NCBI GenBank assembly: GCA_002683195.1
Contig: NYSW01000111.1
Location: 13,189 to 77,188, forward strand
DNA from: Phycisphaerae bacterium
GTDB lineage: Bacteria > Planctomycetota > Phycisphaerae > Phycisphaerales > SM1A02
DNA length: 64,000 bases
Reading direction: 5' to 3'
Each line of letters opens with the position of its first letter. The first letter of the stretch is position 1. Of the stretch, positions 26,326 to 37,167 are shown one piece after another. Both the position numbers and the translations under genes were made by a program. The notes beneath the pieces are model-generated. The model did not search any database. It was not told the DNA's origin and worked only from the letters and a program-made list of their open reading frames with translations.

Positions 26326-29300
26326 TCAGCCGTCCCAGGACTCGGCCAGTGCATCGCCCTCGGTGGGAGTCGCACTGGTTCGGCCGCCGAGGAGGGTGGC
26401 GGGATCGATCCGTTCGGTCTCGATGACCGGGTTCGAGGGTTCGGGTTCGGTGGGGACCCCGAGGCGAGGTTCGAACGGGACTTCCTCGGACTCGGCACTC
26501 TGATCTTCGATCTCGCTTCGCCGCACCGCCTCGTCGGCGATGCGGCCGTCGAGGTCCACCTCGTCGAACTTCACCGTCACTCGCCGCGACACGCCCCGTT
26601 CGGGCATGGTGACGCCGAAGAGTCGATCGCAGGCCTGCATCGTTCGCTTGTGGTGGGTGATCACGATGAAGTGCGACTGATCGAGGAACTGTCGGACCAC
26701 GTTGCAGAAGCGTTCCACGTTCGCCTCATCCAATGCGGCATCCACCTCGTCGAGGATGCAGAATGGCGACGGCTTGCTCTGGAAGATCGCCATCAAGAGG
26801 GCCACGGCGGTCATCGTCTTCTCGCCGCCTGAAAGCTGGCTGATGACCCGGGGTTCCTTGCCAGGAGGCTTCGCGCGAATCTCGATTCCGGATTCGAGCC
26901 AGTCGATGGTGCCATCTTCACCCGGCAGCAGGTAGAGATCGGCGCTGCCGCCGCCGAAGAGGCGGCGGAACATGCCTTGAGACCCGGCGAAATTCTCGCG
27001 GACCTTGGTGAAGGTCTCCTCGAAGCGGGCTCGCGAGGCCACGTCGAGCCTCTCCACCAGATCGGTGAGCTTCGTCCGGGCGTCGTCGATGTCTTCCAAC
27101 TGACGGGCGAGATCCTCGTTGCGTTCGACCAGATCGCCCAATTCATCGATCGCTTCGAGATTCACATTTCCGAGCCCGCGGATCGAGGCTTTCAGTTCCT
27201 CGGCTTCGCTGATCGCCGCCGCTCGGTCGAACGGCTCTTCGACGTCGACCTCGTCCTCGGGTTCGGTCGTCGTCACGGCCATCGATTCTTCGGACGCGTC
27301 GTCCTCGGAAGGTGGGTCGCCCTCGTCCGGGCTCATGGCCACCACCACGCGGGCGGGATGGGCGTCATGGAGCGCCGCCAGATCGAATCCGAGTTCCTCC
27401 ATCACCGCTTCTTCGAGGCTTTCACGCTTGATCTCCACCTCACGACGGGACATCTCCAAGGCGTGGAGATCTCGATCCAGTCGTTGGGCTTCGACCCGGG
27501 CTCGTCCCAGAGCCTCGCCGGTCTGTTCGACTTCGGTCGCCGCTTCCCCCAGTTCACGATTGGCTTCTTCGAACCGGCCGGTCATGCCGGCCAGTTCGGC
27601 GCTGGCTTCCTTCACGACCTCTTCGGCCTCCGTGATCGACGACGCGTAGCCTTCGATCCGTCCCTGCCGCTCCTCGACCTGTTCACGCGCCCGTTCCAGC
27701 TGCCGCTGGCCATCTTCGACCGCCGCCGCGAAGCGACGGCGTTCCCGTCGGGTGGAATCGAGTCGGGCATTGATCTCGCCCAGCGTCGTCCGGCAGGTTG
27801 CGACATGCTCGCCCGCCGCGTCGAAGGCCTTGGAAACTTCGGCCAGTTCGGTCGCGGCGACGTTCCGCTCGCGAATCGCATCCGCTTCTTGTTCGATCGC
27901 GGTCATTCTCGCCGCTTCAAGGCCGCGACGGGCTTCACGGCCTTCATGAAGTCGATGCTCGATCTCATGGATTTCCGTGAGCAGCTGAGCCTGTTCCCGT
28001 TCGATGCGATCGATCAGCTGGGTCTGGCGATCGATGGTGTACCGATGTTCGACCTCCTCGGCACGAACCGCCTGCAGTTCCTCGGTCAGGGTGAGACGAC
28101 GCTCGCCGCGGGTTTCGTGTTCCGCATCGAGAGAGGCGGCTTCGCTGTCCAGAACCAGTCGCACACCTTCCAGGGTTCTCGCCCGATGGTCGAGATCGGC
28201 ACGTTCGGCCTTTCGAGCCAGAAGCCCGCGACCTTCTTCACGACCGGCCGCCGCTCGCAGCACGACTCGGCCGTCCGCTTCAAGCACATTTCCGTCGCGG
28301 GTGGCGAAACGACGTCGGACTCCACGGTGCACCAGACTGCGAGCGGCATCAAGGTCCTCGACCAGAAGCGTTTCGCCGAGGAGATGCGCCATCACCGGTC
28401 GAAGCGGATCGTCACACCCGATCCGGTCGAGGGCTCGAACGAGCGTGGTGGTGGAGGCGACGGCCGCCGGAATGGGCGGGGCGTCGTCCGCGGGCATGCC
28501 GCCCAGTCGGGTCAGGGGGAGAAGTTCGACTCGTCCGTCCAGATCGGGGAGTTCCGTTCGGATCTCGTCCGCGACCAGGCTGGACGCGACGACGACGGCC
28601 TGGAGATGCTGGCCCAGTGCGGCTTCCACCGCGTCGGCATCCTCCCTGGACACTTCGAGTCGCTCCGCGAGGGCGCCGTGGACGCCATCTCGTCGTTCCG
28701 CCAGATTCAGGACCTGTCGAACCGCATCACCGATGCCTTCGCCGGCGCTGGCCATTTCTTCGAGCAGATGTCGGCGTGATTCGACACCGGTGCGGTCGTC
28801 ACGGTTCTCCGCGATGCGGCCGGCCAGGTCCTCACGTCGGTCTCCGAGTGCGGAGATCCGCTTTTCTTCTTCCGCCAGACGGGTTTCGAGCACCAAGGCC
28901 CGATCACCGAGCACGACCTCCCGAACCCGGGATCCGTTTCGAAGCAGTCGGTGCTGGTCGAGGTCACAGGCGAAGGGGCGGACCCGGTCCGCCAGACGCC
29001 GAAGTCGCTCCTGGTGACCGGCGTCTCGCTCATCCGCGCCGCGAAGCGATGACTCGGCCCGGATTCGATCGCGGTCGGCGGCGGAAACCGCTTCGCCTGC
29101 GGTGGCGTGACGGACTGCGACTTCCGAGCGACGGGTCTCACCCTGGTGTCGGGCCTCGGTCGCGGCCGCGAGTTCGCGTTCCGCCACCGACCCTTCGTTG
29201 GCGGCCTCGTCGATACGGGCTTCGACCTCGGAGAGTTCACGTTGGAACTCATCAAGCCGAACCTCGAGTTCTCCGATCCGTTGGGTCTCCTCCGCGATCG

Positions 29301-30423
29301 CCGCTTCGGCCTCGGCCTGGTGGCGGGAGACGAGTTCGATCCGTTGCTCGTTCTGCTCGAGGCGGCCCTGAGCGGAGAGTCTCTGTTGTTCCAGTTCGTG
29401 CTGGACCTGCTGGATCCTGTGCCGCGAGATCTCCGCGTCCTGCTTGGACTGTTCCAGCGTCGCGAGCCCTTCGGAGATCGACGTCCGTTCCTCTTCCAAC
29501 TGAGAAAGACGACTGGTGAGCCCCGCCAGTCGCTCGTCGTACTCGTGAGACTGATCGAGCACGATCGCCACTCGAAGGTCGCGACGTCGGGCATCGAGTT
29601 CACGGAATCGCTTGGCCTTTTCGGCCTGGCCTCGCACGATTCGAAGACGACGCTCGGTACTTGAGAGCTGCTCGCGGACCTGGACCAGGTTTCGTTCCGC
29701 GGCATCGAGCTTCCGGGCCGATTCGATCTTCCGCTGGCGGAACTTGGCCACGCCCGCGGCTTCTTCGAGGATCGAGCGGCGCTCCATGGGATTCGCCAGA
29801 AGCATGGCGTCGACCTTGCCCTGTTCGATGATCGAATAAGCGTTGGTGCCGACGCCGGTATCGAGGAAGAGTTCCTTGATGTCCCGCAACCGGCACTTGC
29901 GTCCGTTGATCTGATATTCGCTTCGGCCGTCCGCATAGAGACGACGGGTCACCGAGACTTCATCGGTGTCGACCGGAAGTTTCCGGTTCCGAACCCGGGT
30001 TCGGTCGACCAGGGCGTTGTCGCCGGTCGCGAGTCGCAATTCCTCGTCGGTCTCGTCGGCGTCTCCGGAGGCCGCGGTGGGCCGTTCATCGGTCTGCTCG
30101 GTGGGCAGAATCTTCTCCGGATCGGTGTCGACCACGGATTCCGGACGGGGGACCTCCAGCATGGGGTTCTCGAAGGTCAGCGTCACCTCGGCCATGCCCA
30201 TGGGCTTTCGGGCGACGCTCCCGGCGAAGATGACGTCCTGCATCGCCGAGCCTCGGAGACTCTTGGCGCTTCGTTCGCCCAGCACCCACTTGATGGCGTC
30301 CACCACGTTGGACTTGCCGCAACCGTTCGGTCCGACCACGCCGATGATCGGCTCGTCGAAGGTGAACTCCGTCCGGTCGGCGAAGCTCTTGAAGCCCGTG
30401 AGGGTCAGTCTGGCAAGTCTCAC
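26326..30423 (-). CDS. smc: chromosome segregation ATPase SMC
   Basis: SMC is the core of the bacterial condensin that organises and segregates the chromosome. The 1365 residues show an N-terminal Walker A ([11 protein letters not shown], 31-39), two long coiled coils, a central hinge near [20 protein letters not shown], and a C-terminal half-head with [19 protein letters not shown] and Walker [20 protein letters not shown] at 30423 is the start: AGGAGGT lies 7 bp upstream, and the protein then begins [16 protein letters not shown]. Two features are odd. An acidic Glu/Asp/Thr-rich insertion of about 60 residues (roughly 85-140) interrupts the N-terminal head, and a disordered tail of about 90 residues follows the C-terminal head. 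The scpA and scpB genes are not here. Confidence 0.95.
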   Translation of the reverse strand: MRLARLTLTGFKSFADRTEFTFDEPIIGVVGPNGCGKSNVVDAIKWVLGERSAKSLRGSAMQDVIFAGSVARKPMGMAEVTLTFENPMLEVPRPESVVDTDPEKILPTEQTDERPTAASGDADETDEELRLATGDNALVDRTRVRNRKLPVDTDEVSVTRRLYADGRSEYQINGRKCRLRDIKELFLDTGVGTNAYSIIEQGKVDAMLLANPMERRSILEEAAGVAKFRQRKIESARKLDAAERNLVQVREQLSSTERRLRIVRGQAEKAKRFRELDARRRDLRVAIVLDQSHEYDERLAGLTSRLSQLEEERTSISEGLATLEQSKQDAEISRHRIQQVQHELEQQRLSAQGRLEQNEQRIELVSRHQAEAEAAIAEETQRIGELEVRLDEFQRELSEVEARIDEAANEGSVAERELAAATEARHQGETRRSEVAVRHATAGEAVSAADRDRIRAESSLRGADERDAGHQERLRRLADRVRPFACDLDQHRLLRNGSRVREVVLGDRALVLETRLAEEEKRISALGDRREDLAGRIAENRDDRTGVESRRHLLEEMASAGEGIGDAVRQVLNLAERRDGVHGALAERLEVSREDADAVEAALGQHLQAVVVASSLVADEIRTELPDLDGRVELLPLTRLGGMPADDAPPIPAAVASTTTLVRALDRIGCDDPLRPVMAHLLGETLLVEDLDAARSLVHRGVRRRFATRDGNVLEADGRVVLRAAAGREEGRGLLARKAERADLDHRARTLEGVRLVLDSEAASLDAEHETRGERRLTLTEELQAVRAEEVEHRYTIDRQTQLIDRIEREQAQLLTEIHEIEHRLHEGREARRGLEAARMTAIEQEADAIRERNVAATELAEVSKAFDAAGEHVATCRTTLGEINARLDSTRRERRRFAAAVEDGQRQLERAREQVEERQGRIEGYASSITEAEEVVKEASAELAGMTGRFEEANRELGEAATEVEQTGEALGRARVEAQRLDRDLHALEMSRREVEIKRESLEEAVMEELGFDLAALHDAHPARVVVAMSPDEGDPPSEDDASEESMAVTTTEPEDEVDVEEPFDRAAAISEAEELKASIRGLGNVNLEAIDELGDLVERNEDLARQLEDIDDARTKLTDLVERLDVASRARFEETFTKVRENFAGSQGMFRRLFGGGSADLYLLPGEDGTIDWLESGIEIRAKPPGKEPRVISQLSGGEKTMTAVALLMAIFQSKPSPFCILDEVDAALDEANVERFCNVVRQFLDQSHFIVITHHKRTMQACDRLFGVTMPERGVSRRVTVKFDEVDLDGRIADEAVRRSEIEDQSAESEEVPFEPRLGVPTEPEPSNPVIETERIDPATLLGGRTSATPTEGDALAESWDG

Positions 30424-30495
30424 TGGAACGACCTCCTGTCGTGGGACACCACGCATCCTGTCGTGGCGGTGGAAAACGGCCGATCGGCCGTCGTG

Positions 30496-32367
30496 TCAAC
30501 GAGGAACAGTATGGCGGCCATCCCGGCCTGATTCAACCGGCACGATGGGTGTCGACGCCTCATCCTCATCCTTTTCATCCTCGGGGATGTCGGCATCGAA
30601 TTCCGGCCGATCCTCGGTTCTCTCGATCTTCTGGGCTCGGAGGATGGCCGCAAGGACTCGATCCTGTTCCGCCTTGAAATCGGCCTTGATGTATCCGCTT
30701 CGCCAGAGCTGGTGGAGGGCCCCGATGGTCTCTCCGTAGCTGAGGCCGATCCCGGGAGCCGGAGCTTCGATCGTGGTCTTGTGGCCCATGTAGGCAATCA
30801 ATTCCGCGACATCCGGCTCGACCAGATCGGTCTGGGCCGGAATCCCCTCCGCTTCCCGGTAGAAGATCTCGAGCTTCTCGCCCCCGTCATTGGATTTCAT
30901 CAGGAGCCGATCGCTCCAGGCTTCGAGGAACATGGGTCGATCGACTTCCACCGCATCTCCGAACACCACGATCCGGGGTTCCCCGGTCTGGGCCACGTAG
31001 ATCATCGGTGATTCGCTGGGGACGAGGTTCAGGGTGAACTTTTCATCGATGTCGTAGGCCAGGACGATCGGGTCACGCCGTTGTTCCAGGGCATCGAAGG
31101 CCGCGAGGCGGACATCGACGTCGGGGTGATCGAGCAGTGGACGAAGGCCGACTTCGATCGCCGGATTCGCGCCCATGTCCGAGAGCAGCTTGATGGCGAC
31201 CAATCGTCCGGAATCCGACCCGTTGTTCGCGATGTCGATCAGGTGGGGCGCCGTGGCCGCGTCGTCGAGGGCCGCACCGGCGGTGAGGGCGGCCAGCCTC
31301 GGCGATTCCTCGGAGTAATCGTAGAGATCCTGGATCACGGGGATCGATTTGGTGCCGACCGCCTGCCATCGCCAGCTCGCATCCTCTGCGAAGCCGGGAT
31401 TGGCGATCACCGAACGCTTGATCGCCAACGCGGTCGCTTCGGCCGCCTCCGGCCGAAGCCCGGTGTGCTTGATCAATTCGACGAAACTCGCGGGGTCCTT
31501 GTGGTGACTCGGCGGAATGACGATCTCGATCTCTTCGCCGCTCTTGCCGTGCGCGGTCTTGTCCCGTTGGCCGGGCTCACGCGGGTACCGGGAATTGATC
31601 GCATCCTGCAGGGCCGCGGCTCGTGTGTGGCTGGTCACGGCAAGCCGGAGCTTCAGTGGCATGGCGTCATCGACCACGCCACCGTCAAGAATGCGTCCGG
31701 TCAATCGGTCCACCGTGTCCCGGCCATTGGCATCAGGCTCGGCAAAGGGATTGATGAAGACGTTTCCACGTCCGATGGCCAGTGACGATGCCTGCTTGGA
31801 GCCGACCTGAATCTGGCCGGGACGAAGATTGGTGGTGTAGAGCCGGCCGTGTTCGAGACTCGTGGTGCTGGTCCCCGGTGCGGAATACACCCGGAGGTCG
31901 AAACTGCCGCCCTTCACGCCACCGGGGGGGATCACGCCTTCGACGATCACGATGGCGGTGTCATCAGAGTCGAGCATTCGTTCCGGGGTGATCTCTCCGA
32001 AACCGGTCGCCGGATTACCGACACCGCGGCGAGCCATCTCCTGAAGCATCCACGCACGGACCGGAGCCGGCATGTCGCGACTTCCGGTTCCCCGGAGTCC
32101 GACCACCAGGCCGTAGCCACGGACCACGGTGGGCGCATCGCCGACCACCACCGCTTCACTGGCGATGGTGTTCCGCATGATGGGCTGAACGTCGATTTCG
32201 AAATTCCGACGTTCAAGCGAGGTGACCTTGTTCTCGCGATCAGCCTCCTCGACCATGCTGCACCCGAAGATCGCGGCGGTCGAGAGAGTCCCGAGCACGC
32301 CGAGTCGGGCAGCCGACCGAAGGAATGAGGGTGACGGAAATGGCGGGACGAGCGACGGTCGACGCAT
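30496..32367 (-). CDS. FlgI-like P-ring domain lipoprotein with HEAT repeats
   Basis: This 623-residue protein begins with a signal peptide and lipobox (IFGC, Cys36). Residues ~60-300 resemble flagellar P-ring protein FlgI, including VRGYGLVVGLRGTGSRD, ERMLDSDDTAIVIVEG and GGSFDLRVYSAPGTSTTSLE. Residues ~350-432 form HEAT-like helical repeats (LDHPDVDVRLAAFDALEQRR). A further globular region and an acidic C-terminus follow. True FlgI is about 365 residues, is not a lipoprotein and lacks HEAT repeats. No flagellar gene is in the window, so a non-flagellar periplasmic ring or scaffold is more likely; this is inference. The ATG at 32367 has only a weak ribosome site. smc follows 72 bp downstream. 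Confidence 0.8.
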   Translation of the reverse strand: MRRPSLVPPFPSPSFLRSAARLGVLGTLSTAAIFGCSMVEEADRENKVTSLERRNFEIDVQPIMRNTIASEAVVVGDAPTVVRGYGLVVGLRGTGSRDMPAPVRAWMLQEMARRGVGNPATGFGEITPERMLDSDDTAIVIVEGVIPPGGVKGGSFDLRVYSAPGTSTTSLEHGRLYTTNLRPGQIQVGSKQASSLAIGRGNVFINPFAEPDANGRDTVDRLTGRILDGGVVDDAMPLKLRLAVTSHTRAAALQDAINSRYPREPGQRDKTAHGKSGEEIEIVIPPSHHKDPASFVELIKHTGLRPEAAEATALAIKRSVIANPGFAEDASWRWQAVGTKSIPVIQDLYDYSEESPRLAALTAGAALDDAATAPHLIDIANNGSDSGRLVAIKLLSDMGANPAIEVGLRPLLDHPDVDVRLAAFDALEQRRDPIVLAYDIDEKFTLNLVPSESPMIYVAQTGEPRIVVFGDAVEVDRPMFLEAWSDRLLMKSNDGGEKLEIFYREAEGIPAQTDLVEPDVAELIAYMGHKTTIEAPAPGIGLSYGETIGALHQLWRSGYIKADFKAEQDRVLAAILRAQKIERTEDRPEFDADIPEDEKDEDEASTPIVPVESGRDGRHTVPR

Positions 32368-32472
32368 CGGTTGAAAGGCTCCGAACGGGCATTGCAGAGG
32401 GAACCTCAGTCTACCCGCTCGGCCTTCCGTTTCGCGATCCAATGGTCTGGAACCGCGGTTCCAGACTCGACG

Positions 32473-32661
32473 TCAGCCCGTCACGCTGGTCGGTTGCGGT
32501 CTGAATCTGGCCCGAAACACGATCAGGAGCGTGGCCACCAACATCGCGGTCACCCCGACTGAGATCAGATCCGCCGCCAGGAGCGGATCCAACGGGGCCA
32601 GGGCCATCGCCGGATTCCAGTCGTAAAGGGCCGTGCAGGGGGTGGTAGGGGGCTGATTCAT
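32473..32661 (-). CDS. small single-span membrane protein
   Basis: This 62-residue protein has a polar N-terminus, one membrane helix (LLAADLISVGVTAMLVATLL) and a basic tail (RARFRPQP), so the C-terminus should be cytoplasmic. AAGGAG lies 7 bp upstream of the ATG at 32661, which supports translation. It is 105 bp upstream of the FlgI-like lipoprotein gene on the same strand and may share its transcript. No family is recognised. Confidence 0.55.
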   Translation of the reverse strand: MNQPPTTPCTALYDWNPAMALAPLDPLLAADLISVGVTAMLVATLLIVFRARFRPQPTSVTG

Positions 32662-32668
32662 GGCGTTC

Positions 32669-33102
32669 TCCTTCGAGGCGATCAGGTTTGTTGACCGAAA
32701 GGCCACCTCTTCAGTTACGAGGGCTGGCCATCGATGTGACGTCGAAAAGGAGATTCCAGCGTCGAAAAACACCGCGGACAGATCGAATCGGCCCGAGCGG
32801 CGGGATGGCTTCGGATCCAAAGGCATGGATCCGATCGAGCGGAATTCTTTTTCACGGGCGGACGCTCCAGGCCCGAGGCCGGATCGGCCCCGCTGAACCG
32901 GTCGTCGCGATTGACGCCTCCGAGACACCGGCCTTTCCCCCGCACGATGTCGATCGTGTCACCGTCGACTTCCTCGGAGGTCGCCCAGCGGCCAGGGGGT
33001 GACATCGCCTCGGCTTCGCCGTCGTGGATCCGCCTCCACAACCCCGAAGTCGAGATCCGCGAATCCCCACGCTCAAGCCGATTTCGGGGCTACTCTGCTC
33101 AC
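32669..33102. other. intergenic region between divergent small membrane protein gene and hrpA
   Basis: About 430 bp without a convincing gene. It must hold the promoters of both divergent units. A TACTCT at 33091-33096 lies only 6 bp before the hrpA GTG, so if used as a -10 element the hrpA transcript would be leaderless; no matching -35 is seen. The hrpA frame is open upstream but the translated stretch is unlike the family. Confidence 0.4.
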
Positions 33103-36100
33103 GTGACCGAACGACGCCGACGACGCCGAAAACGCCCCAAGGAAGCCTCGGTCGAGGATCCAGGGGCGCTGGAACCTCTCCGGGGAAGAATTCGGGAGGT
33201 GGTCGGTCCGCGACGACACATTCTGGAGCGACGGCTGGACGGCGTCGCCCGGGCGCACGCCCAGGGACGAGACATGGCCCGGGCGATCACGTCGATCGGT
33301 CGAGACCTCGATCGCTTTCAAGCCGGCCAGACCGCGCGGAAATCCCGAAATCTGAAGGTCGGCTTCCCGGAGGAACTCCCCATCTCCCGGGAGCGTTCGT
33401 TGATCGCCTCCGCGATTCGTGAACATCAGGTCGTGGTGGTCTGCGGTGAGACCGGATCCGGGAAGACGACCCAGCTTCCGAAGATCTGCCTCGAGCTCGG
33501 GCGTGGGATCGACGGAGTGATCGGCCATCCCCAGCCCCGCCGCGTGGCGGCCCGAAGCGTGGCGGCACGCATCTCCGAGGAACTCGCGACTCCGCTGGGA
33601 ACCGGCGTGGGATACGCGGTCCGATTCAACGACCGCACCGCCCCGGACACCCGAATCAAGTTGATGACCGACGGGATCCTGTTGGCGGAGACGGCACGCG
33701 ACCGTGATCTACTCGCCTACGACACCATCATCGTCGACGAAGCCCACGAACGAAGTCTCAACATCGACTTCCTCCTCGGCTACCTCAAGCGACTGCTTCC
33801 ACGGAGACCGGATCTCAAGGTGGTGGTCACGAGTGCGACCATCGATCCCGAACGATTCAGTCGACACTTCAACGGAGCGCCGATCATCTCGGTCGAGGGT
33901 CGCACGCATCCGGTGGACCTTCGGTACCGACCTCCGAGCACCGAATCCGGTGACCCCGACGACGCGCTGATCCAGGGGATTCTCGAAGGCATTCGCGAGA
34001 TCGACGACGCGGGATTGGAAATCCCCGAGCCTTCGGGTCGTCCGGACATCCTCGTGTTTCTTCCGGGCGAACGGGAGATTCGTGACGTCACGGCCGCGAT
34101 CGACGGAACCGGATTCCCCGAGACCGAGACCCTTCCGCTCTACGCCAGACTGTCCAACGAGCAGCAGGACCGCGTTTTCAAACCCGGGCCACGTCGTCGA
34201 ATCGTGCTGGCGACCAATGTCGCGGAGACCTCGCTCACCGTGCCGCGGATCCGCGGGGTCATCGATTCCGGACTCGCGCGGATCGCGAGATATTCCCCCC
34301 GACGTCGCGTGCAGCGACTTCCGATCGAACCCGTCTCCCGCGCCTCGGCCGCCCAACGTGCCGGTCGCTGCGGTCGCATCGCGCCCGGAGTCTGCATTCG
34401 GCTCAGCGAGGAAGCGGCTTTTCTCGAACGCCCGGAATTCACCGCGCCGGAAATTTCGCGATCCAACCTGGCCAGCGTGATCCTTCGAATGGCGGACCTG
34501 GGATTGGGCGAACCCGAAGCGTTTCCGTTCGTGGAGACTCCTTCCGCCAAACTCATTCGAGATGGCTTCGAGACCCTGCATGAACTCGGTGCGGTGGACC
34601 GTGGACGAACCCTGACCGAAGTCGGGAGGGACCTTGCAGCCCTGCCCGTGGATCCACGGATCGGACGAATGGTGCTGGCTTCGATCGACGAAGCCTGCCT
34701 GGGAGAGATCCTCGCCGTGGCCTCCGCGTTGACGGTTCCGGACCCACGGCTCCGCACCGAACGGAAAGGGACGCTGGGGCATGCGATCTTTCGAGATCCA
34801 TCCAGTGATTTCCTCGGCTTCGTCCGGCTCTGGCGAGCCTGGCGAGATGCCCGCGCCGAGAAAGGTTCTTCCGCCCTTCGCACCTGGTGTCGCCGACACG
34901 ATCTTTCGTTCCTGCGAATGCGGGAATGGCAGGACATCCATGATCAACTCGCCGTCCTCGCCCGCGATCTGCTGGGGCGGCGGGGAGGAGCTTCCGGCCA
35001 GGACCGGAAACAAGGCCGCCGAAATCAGCCGCGGATTCCCGAGGTCCGGGATGATCCTCCGGCCGGGGCGATTCACCGGGCGATTCTGAGCGGGCTGGTC
35101 TCCCACGTCGGTCGACGAGGTGAACGAGGCGAATACCACGGGATCAATGGGGGCACCTTCGAGATCTTCCCCGGCAGCGTCCTTCGGCGGCAGGAATCCC
35201 CGTGGATCGTCGCGGCGGAGATCGTGGAGACCAGTCGCCGCTGGGGTCGAACCTGCGCCCGGATACACGGGGACTGGATCGAGAAGGTCGCACCGCACCT
35301 GGTTCGGCGGACTCACTTCGAACCCCATTTCGTACCCGAGACCGGTTTCGTGTCCGCCTACGAGCGGGTGAGTTGCGGCGATCTGGACACCACCGAGCGA
35401 CGACGCGTGCCCTACGCTCCGATCGATGCCCGGGCCGCACGACAGGTGTTCATCAATGAAGCCCTGGTCGCCGCACGGCTCGACGGAGAACCCGGATTCC
35501 TCGAGGCGAATCGAATCACTCGCGAACGACTGGAGTCCCTCTCGGATCGGGGGAGGGAGATCGACCTCGTCGGGGATGAAGATCGACAATTTCGTTTCTA
35601 CGACACTCGGCTGCCGGACGAGATACACAACGTGCCGGCCTTTGAAGCCTGGCGACGCCAGGCGGAACGCCGGGACCCTCAGATCCTCCGGATGAAGGAT
35701 GGGGATCTGCTCGACCCGGATCGGATCCGACCGGACGCCGCGGCCTACCCCGATCGGATCGAAGTCGCGGGCGTTGATGTCCCTCTGCGATACCGGCATG
35801 AACCCGGGCATCCCGCCGACGGTGTCACCGCGATGATTCCCCTCGAGCTCCTCGGCCGCCTGGATCCGCGGCGATTCGACTGGCTCGTGCCCGGGTTGCT
35901 CCACGACAAGATCGAAACGCTGATTCGCAGTCTTCCTCGGCGAATGCGGACCCGTTTCATGCCGATCTCGGAGACCGCCGCGGGAGCGGCCGAACATCTC
36001 CGTTTCGGTGAGGCGCCGATCCTCCGCGCTCTTGCTGGATACCTCTCCACCATCGGCGGTTCGGAGATCAGGCCGGCCGACTTCCGACTGGAAATGCTGG

Positions 36101-37161
36101 AACGGCACCATTTCATGAGGTTCGAGTTGCTCGATGCGGACGGCCGCACGTTGAGCACGACCCGCCGATTCGAAGATCTTCTGGCCAGCCACCGAGATCG
36201 AGCCCGCGCCGCGTTCGAGGCTTCGGTCGAGATTTCGGCCGACGACGGCGACGACGAGGCGTCCACCCTCGCCGCGATCCGGGCTCGACGGGACTGGGAC
36301 TTCGGCTCGCTTCCCTCCGAAGTCCGGATTCGCCGCGGCGGGGCGACCCTTCCGGCCTTTCCCGCGGTCGCGGACGAAGGACGCGATGTTCGAGTGCGGG
36401 TGACCGACGACCGAACCACCGCGACGGAGCTGCACCGACGCGGGGTTCTGCGTCTGCTTTCACTCGGAGTGGGGGATGCCCTCCGTCATCACCTTGAACA
36501 CCTTCCCGGGCTGGGAAGGCTGACCTTGCTCGCCTCACCGCTCGGTCCGTCGGCCGGCTTCGTCCAGGATCTGGGCGACCTGGCGGTCGCGGTCGCAGTG
36601 TCCGACGATTCCGGATCCGGCGGCGAACTCGCCGCCGTGCGAGATCGCGAAGTGTTCCTCGAGTTCGACGACCGGGTTCGACGGGATCTCTGGCCGGCGT
36701 TGGAACGGGCCTGTGATCTGGTGGAACCGATCCTCGAGTCACGGCAAACGCTGCTCGAAGAGATCGATCAGCCGGGACCGGCGACCTGGGAAACCGTTCG
36801 CCGGGACGAACGTCGCCACGTCGAACACCTCGTACCCCCGGGATTCGCAAGCCGCATCCCGCCCGACCGGCTCGCCCAGCTCCCGCGATACCTCGAGGCG
36901 TCTCGACGAAGATTGGATCGCCTTCGAGGCAGCGGGCTTCAGCGAGACGAGGCTCGTAGAGAGGAATTCGAAGGTTGGCGGCGACTGCTGGCCAGTCAGC
37001 GGCGTCGCCTGGCGGAGGTCGGGCGGATCGATCCCCGCGTGGATCGTTTCGGCTGGCTTCTCGAGGAATACCGGGTGCACCTGTTCGCACAGGAGCTCGG
37101 CAACCCGATCCGAATTTCACCTGCGGCCCTCAAAGCCGCGTGGCGGGAACTCGGCGGCTGA
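33103..37161 (+). CDS. hrpA: ATP-dependent RNA helicase HrpA
   Basis: HrpA is a DEAH-box RNA helicase involved in mRNA processing and, in E. coli, in resolving stalled ribosomes. The 1352 residues are close to E. coli HrpA (1300). Helicase motifs are complete: GETGSGKTTQ near residue 115, DEAHERS near 211, TSATI, TNVAETSLTVPRIRGVIDSG, and QRAGRCGR. The long C-terminal DUF3418-type domain follows, with segments such as RDWDFGSLP. A GTG at 33103 (VTERRRRRRKRPKE) is used, giving a basic N-terminus; earlier in-frame ATGs exist but add non-family sequence. It is convergent with the FtsK-like gene, 6 bp apart. Confidence 0.93.
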   Translation: MTERRRRRRKRPKEASVEDPGALEPLRGRIREVVGPRRHILERRLDGVARAHAQGRDMARAITSIGRDLDRFQAGQTARKSRNLKVGFPEELPISRERSLIASAIREHQVVVVCGETGSGKTTQLPKICLELGRGIDGVIGHPQPRRVAARSVAARISEELATPLGTGVGYAVRFNDRTAPDTRIKLMTDGILLAETARDRDLLAYDTIIVDEAHERSLNIDFLLGYLKRLLPRRPDLKVVVTSATIDPERFSRHFNGAPIISVEGRTHPVDLRYRPPSTESGDPDDALIQGILEGIREIDDAGLEIPEPSGRPDILVFLPGEREIRDVTAAIDGTGFPETETLPLYARLSNEQQDRVFKPGPRRRIVLATNVAETSLTVPRIRGVIDSGLARIARYSPRRRVQRLPIEPVSRASAAQRAGRCGRIAPGVCIRLSEEAAFLERPEFTAPEISRSNLASVILRMADLGLGEPEAFPFVETPSAKLIRDGFETLHELGAVDRGRTLTEVGRDLAALPVDPRIGRMVLASIDEACLGEILAVASALTVPDPRLRTERKGTLGHAIFRDPSSDFLGFVRLWRAWRDARAEKGSSALRTWCRRHDLSFLRMREWQDIHDQLAVLARDLLGRRGGASGQDRKQGRRNQPRIPEVRDDPPAGAIHRAILSGLVSHVGRRGERGEYHGINGGTFEIFPGSVLRRQESPWIVAAEIVETSRRWGRTCARIHGDWIEKVAPHLVRRTHFEPHFVPETGFVSAYERVSCGDLDTTERRRVPYAPIDARAARQVFINEALVAARLDGEPGFLEANRITRERLESLSDRGREIDLVGDEDRQFRFYDTRLPDEIHNVPAFEAWRRQAERRDPQILRMKDGDLLDPDRIRPDAAAYPDRIEVAGVDVPLRYRHEPGHPADGVTAMIPLELLGRLDPRRFDWLVPGLLHDKIETLIRSLPRRMRTRFMPISETAAGAAEHLRFGEAPILRALAGYLSTIGGSEIRPADFRLEMLERHHFMRFELLDADGRTLSTTRRFEDLLASHRDRARAAFEASVEISADDGDDEASTLAAIRARRDWDFGSLPSEVRIRRGGATLPAFPAVADEGRDVRVRVTDDRTTATELHRRGVLRLLSLGVGDALRHHLEHLPGLGRLTLLASPLGPSAGFVQDLGDLAVAVAVSDDSGSGGELAAVRDREVFLEFDDRVRRDLWPALERACDLVEPILESRQTLLEEIDQPGPATWETVRRDERRHVEHLVPPGFASRIPPDRLAQLPRYLEASRRRLDRLRGSGLQRDEARREEFEGWRRLLASQRRRLAEVGRIDPRVDRFGWLLEEYRVHLFAQELGNPIRISPAALKAAWRELGG

Positions 37162-37167
37162 CCTTCC

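Noticed and set aside
26977..28779. 600-codon plus-strand open frame within smc
   Set aside because: Antisense to the SMC coiled coil; its phenylalanine/glycine-rich pattern mirrors GAA/GAG codons on the other strand.
33709..36435. 908-codon open frame on the minus strand
   Set aside because: Antisense to the helicase core of hrpA; GC-rich third positions keep the opposite frame open.
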